Positions 63,029-64,000 of a stretch of 64,000 nucleotides of DNA are shown here, in pieces. The notes under the pieces were generated by a model, which had not been told where the DNA came from, made no database searches, and was given only the letters and a program-made list of their open reading frames with translations. The stretch is from Pseudocoprococcus catus (lineage in GTDB: Bacteria; Bacillota; Clostridia; Lachnospirales; Lachnospiraceae), in NCBI RefSeq assembly GCF_902381825.1, contig NZ_LR698973.1:1695358-1759357 (forward strand), in the 5' to 3' direction. Each line of letters opens with the position of its first letter. The first letter of the stretch is position 1. The position numbers were made by a program, and so were the translations under genes.

Positions 63029-63709
63029 ATGGAAAGTTTGAAGATTTTAGTGGTAGATGATGAGAGCAGAATGAGGAAGCTTGTGAGGGACTTTTTGACG
63101 AAGAAAGGATTTACTGTTATTGAGGCCGGAGACGGCGAGGAAGCAGTGGACAAGTTCTTTGAAGTGAAGGATATTGCACTGATCATTCTGGATGTGATGA
63201 TGCCGAAGATGGATGGCTGGCAGGTATGCCGTGAGATCAGACAGTACTCCAAGGTCCCGATTATTATGCTGACGGCTAAGAGTGATGAGAAGGATGAGCT
63301 GCAGGGCTTTGATCTCGGTGTGGATGAGTATATTACGAAACCCTTCAGTCCGAAGATCCTTGTGGCGAGAGTCGAGGCCATCCTTCGGAGAAGCAATGTG
63401 CTGGCGGCAGATGATACCATGGAAGCCGGCGGTATTGAACTGAATAAGGCTGCCCATGAAGTACTGATTGATGGCAAGTCTGTAGAACTCAGCTATAAGG
63501 AATTTGAACTGTTGGCTTATTTCATGTCCAATCAGGGGGTGGCCTTGTCCAGAGAGCGTATTCTGAACAATGTATGGAATTATGATTATTTTGGTGATGC
63601 CAGAACCATTGATACCCATGTGAAGAAGCTCAGAAGCAAGCTGGGAGCTAAGGGCGAGTATATTAAAACCATCTGGGGTATGGGCTATAAATTCGAAGTC
63701 AATCAGTAA
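63029..63709 (+). CDS. OmpR-family response regulator
   Basis: 226 residues. Receiver domain with VVDDE and phospho-acceptor Asp55 in LILDVMMPKMDGW, Lys in YITKPFSPKIL; the winged helix ends TIWGMGYKFEV. GAGGTAGAGTATAT precedes the ATG. A TATACT box (62965-62970) without a clear -35 lies upstream. The partner kinase starts 11 bases later. It is divergent from xpt; its targets are unknown. Confidence 0.94.
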   Translation: MESLKILVVDDESRMRKLVRDFLTKKGFTVIEAGDGEEAVDKFFEVKDIALIILDVMMPKMDGWQVCREIRQYSKVPIIMLTAKSDEKDELQGFDLGVDEYITKPFSPKILVARVEAILRRSNVLAADDTMEAGGIELNKAAHEVLIDGKSVELSYKEFELLAYFMSNQGVALSRERILNNVWNYDYFGDARTIDTHVKKLRSKLGAKGEYIKTIWGMGYKFEVNQ

Positions 63710-63720
63710 GAGGCGGTAGT

Positions 63721-64000
63721 ATGTTTCGAAAAAAATCATTAAAGGTTAAATTGTCGTTGATCCTCATCGGAATGGTGTTGCTGATATCTGTTTCGTCTGT
63801 GCTGCTCAGCAATATTTTTCTGAAGAGGTTTTATCTGGCCAAGAAGAATCAGACGCTGATTTCTACGTTTGAGAAGATTGACGATATGTATGCGGTGGAG
63901 CTGCAGGGGAAGACGACAGAATCCGGGGAAAGCGGCAGTACAGATGAAGGTTTGGAAAGCTATGTTATACCAGACAGCGGTATTTCCGATGAGCTTTATC
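63721..64000 (+). CDS. Sensor histidine kinase, N-terminal part (runs off the window)
   Basis: 93 codons are visible. The sequence starts MFRKKSLKVKLSLILIGMVL, a basic stretch followed by a membrane helix (about 10-31), then a polar extracytoplasmic region rich in Ser, Gly and Glu. The kinase core lies beyond the window end. Placement 11 bases after a response regulator gene supports the call. AAGAGGCGGTAGT precedes the ATG. Confidence 0.8.
   Translation, partial: MFRKKSLKVKLSLILIGMVLLISVSSVLLSNIFLKRFYLAKKNQTLISTFEKIDDMYAVELQGKTTESGESGSTDEGLESYVIPDSGISDELY

Overview
The window is low-to-mid GC DNA from a strictly anaerobic, Gram-positive Clostridia-type bacterium, most likely a gut Lachnospiraceae. 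The evidence is the gene content: a butyryl-CoA-dehydrogenase/ETF operon, VanR/VanS-like two-component pairs, a dgt-dnaG-rpoD block, RNase Y, a LexA-type GAAC-N4-GTTC box at recA, and a selenium-type molybdenum hydroxylase cluster. Ribosome binding sites are strong (GGAGG) and promoters are of the sigma-A type. I see no phage, insertion sequence, CRISPR array, tRNA or rRNA; nearly everything is chromosomal.

Layout. 1-5.3 kb: the end of a GntR/FCD regulator, then an operon of an FAD-linked 2-hydroxyacid (lactate/glycolate-type) dehydrogenase, an acyl-CoA dehydrogenase, etfB and etfA, with codon use typical of highly expressed genes. 5.5-7.8 kb: a small zinc-ribbon membrane protein, an HPr-like protein next to an acyl carrier protein, and a LysR regulator. 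8.0-17.6 kb: one tightly packed run of rRNA methyltransferase, folC, an HD hydrolase, folP, folB-folK fusion, pheA, ppx and ppk. 17.7-19.2 kb (minus): a large helix-turn-helix protein of unknown role. 19.2-19.8 kb: a divergent intergenic region with an orphan terminator. 19.8-21.2 kb: citrate synthase. 21.5-30.9 kb: a ten-gene Mrp/Mbh-type cation antiporter operon with four NuoL/M/N-like subunits and no redox subunits.

31-41.8 kb: xpaC-telA, mutY, dgt-like, dnaG, rpoD, trmK, a Nif3-like protein and a TGS-domain nucleoside kinase. 41.8-42.3 kb: RNase P RNA. 42.3-49.3 kb: response regulator, sensor kinase, a large exported two-domain protein of unknown function, an ABC ATPase, its permease and a CPBP protease. 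49.6-54.0 kb: recA (two promoters and a LexA box), recX, an AEC transporter and rny. 54.2-61.8 kb: an NBP35/Mrp-type Fe-S protein followed by a three-subunit molybdenum hydroxylase and the accessory genes yqeC, a mocA-like gene, yqeB and a MoeA-like gene. This operon ends in a 137-base multi-arm inverted repeat and converges on xpt (xanthine salvage), which points to a purine as substrate. The window closes with a response regulator and the start of its sensor kinase.

The parts most worth pursuing are the shared-ETF operon, the redox-free Mrp/Mbh cluster, the exported-protein/ABC system behind the two-component pair, the HD hydrolase in the folate operon, the selenium-type hydroxylase operon led by an Fe-S carrier, and three unexplained non-coding structures (5.35, 19.6 and 61.9 kb).
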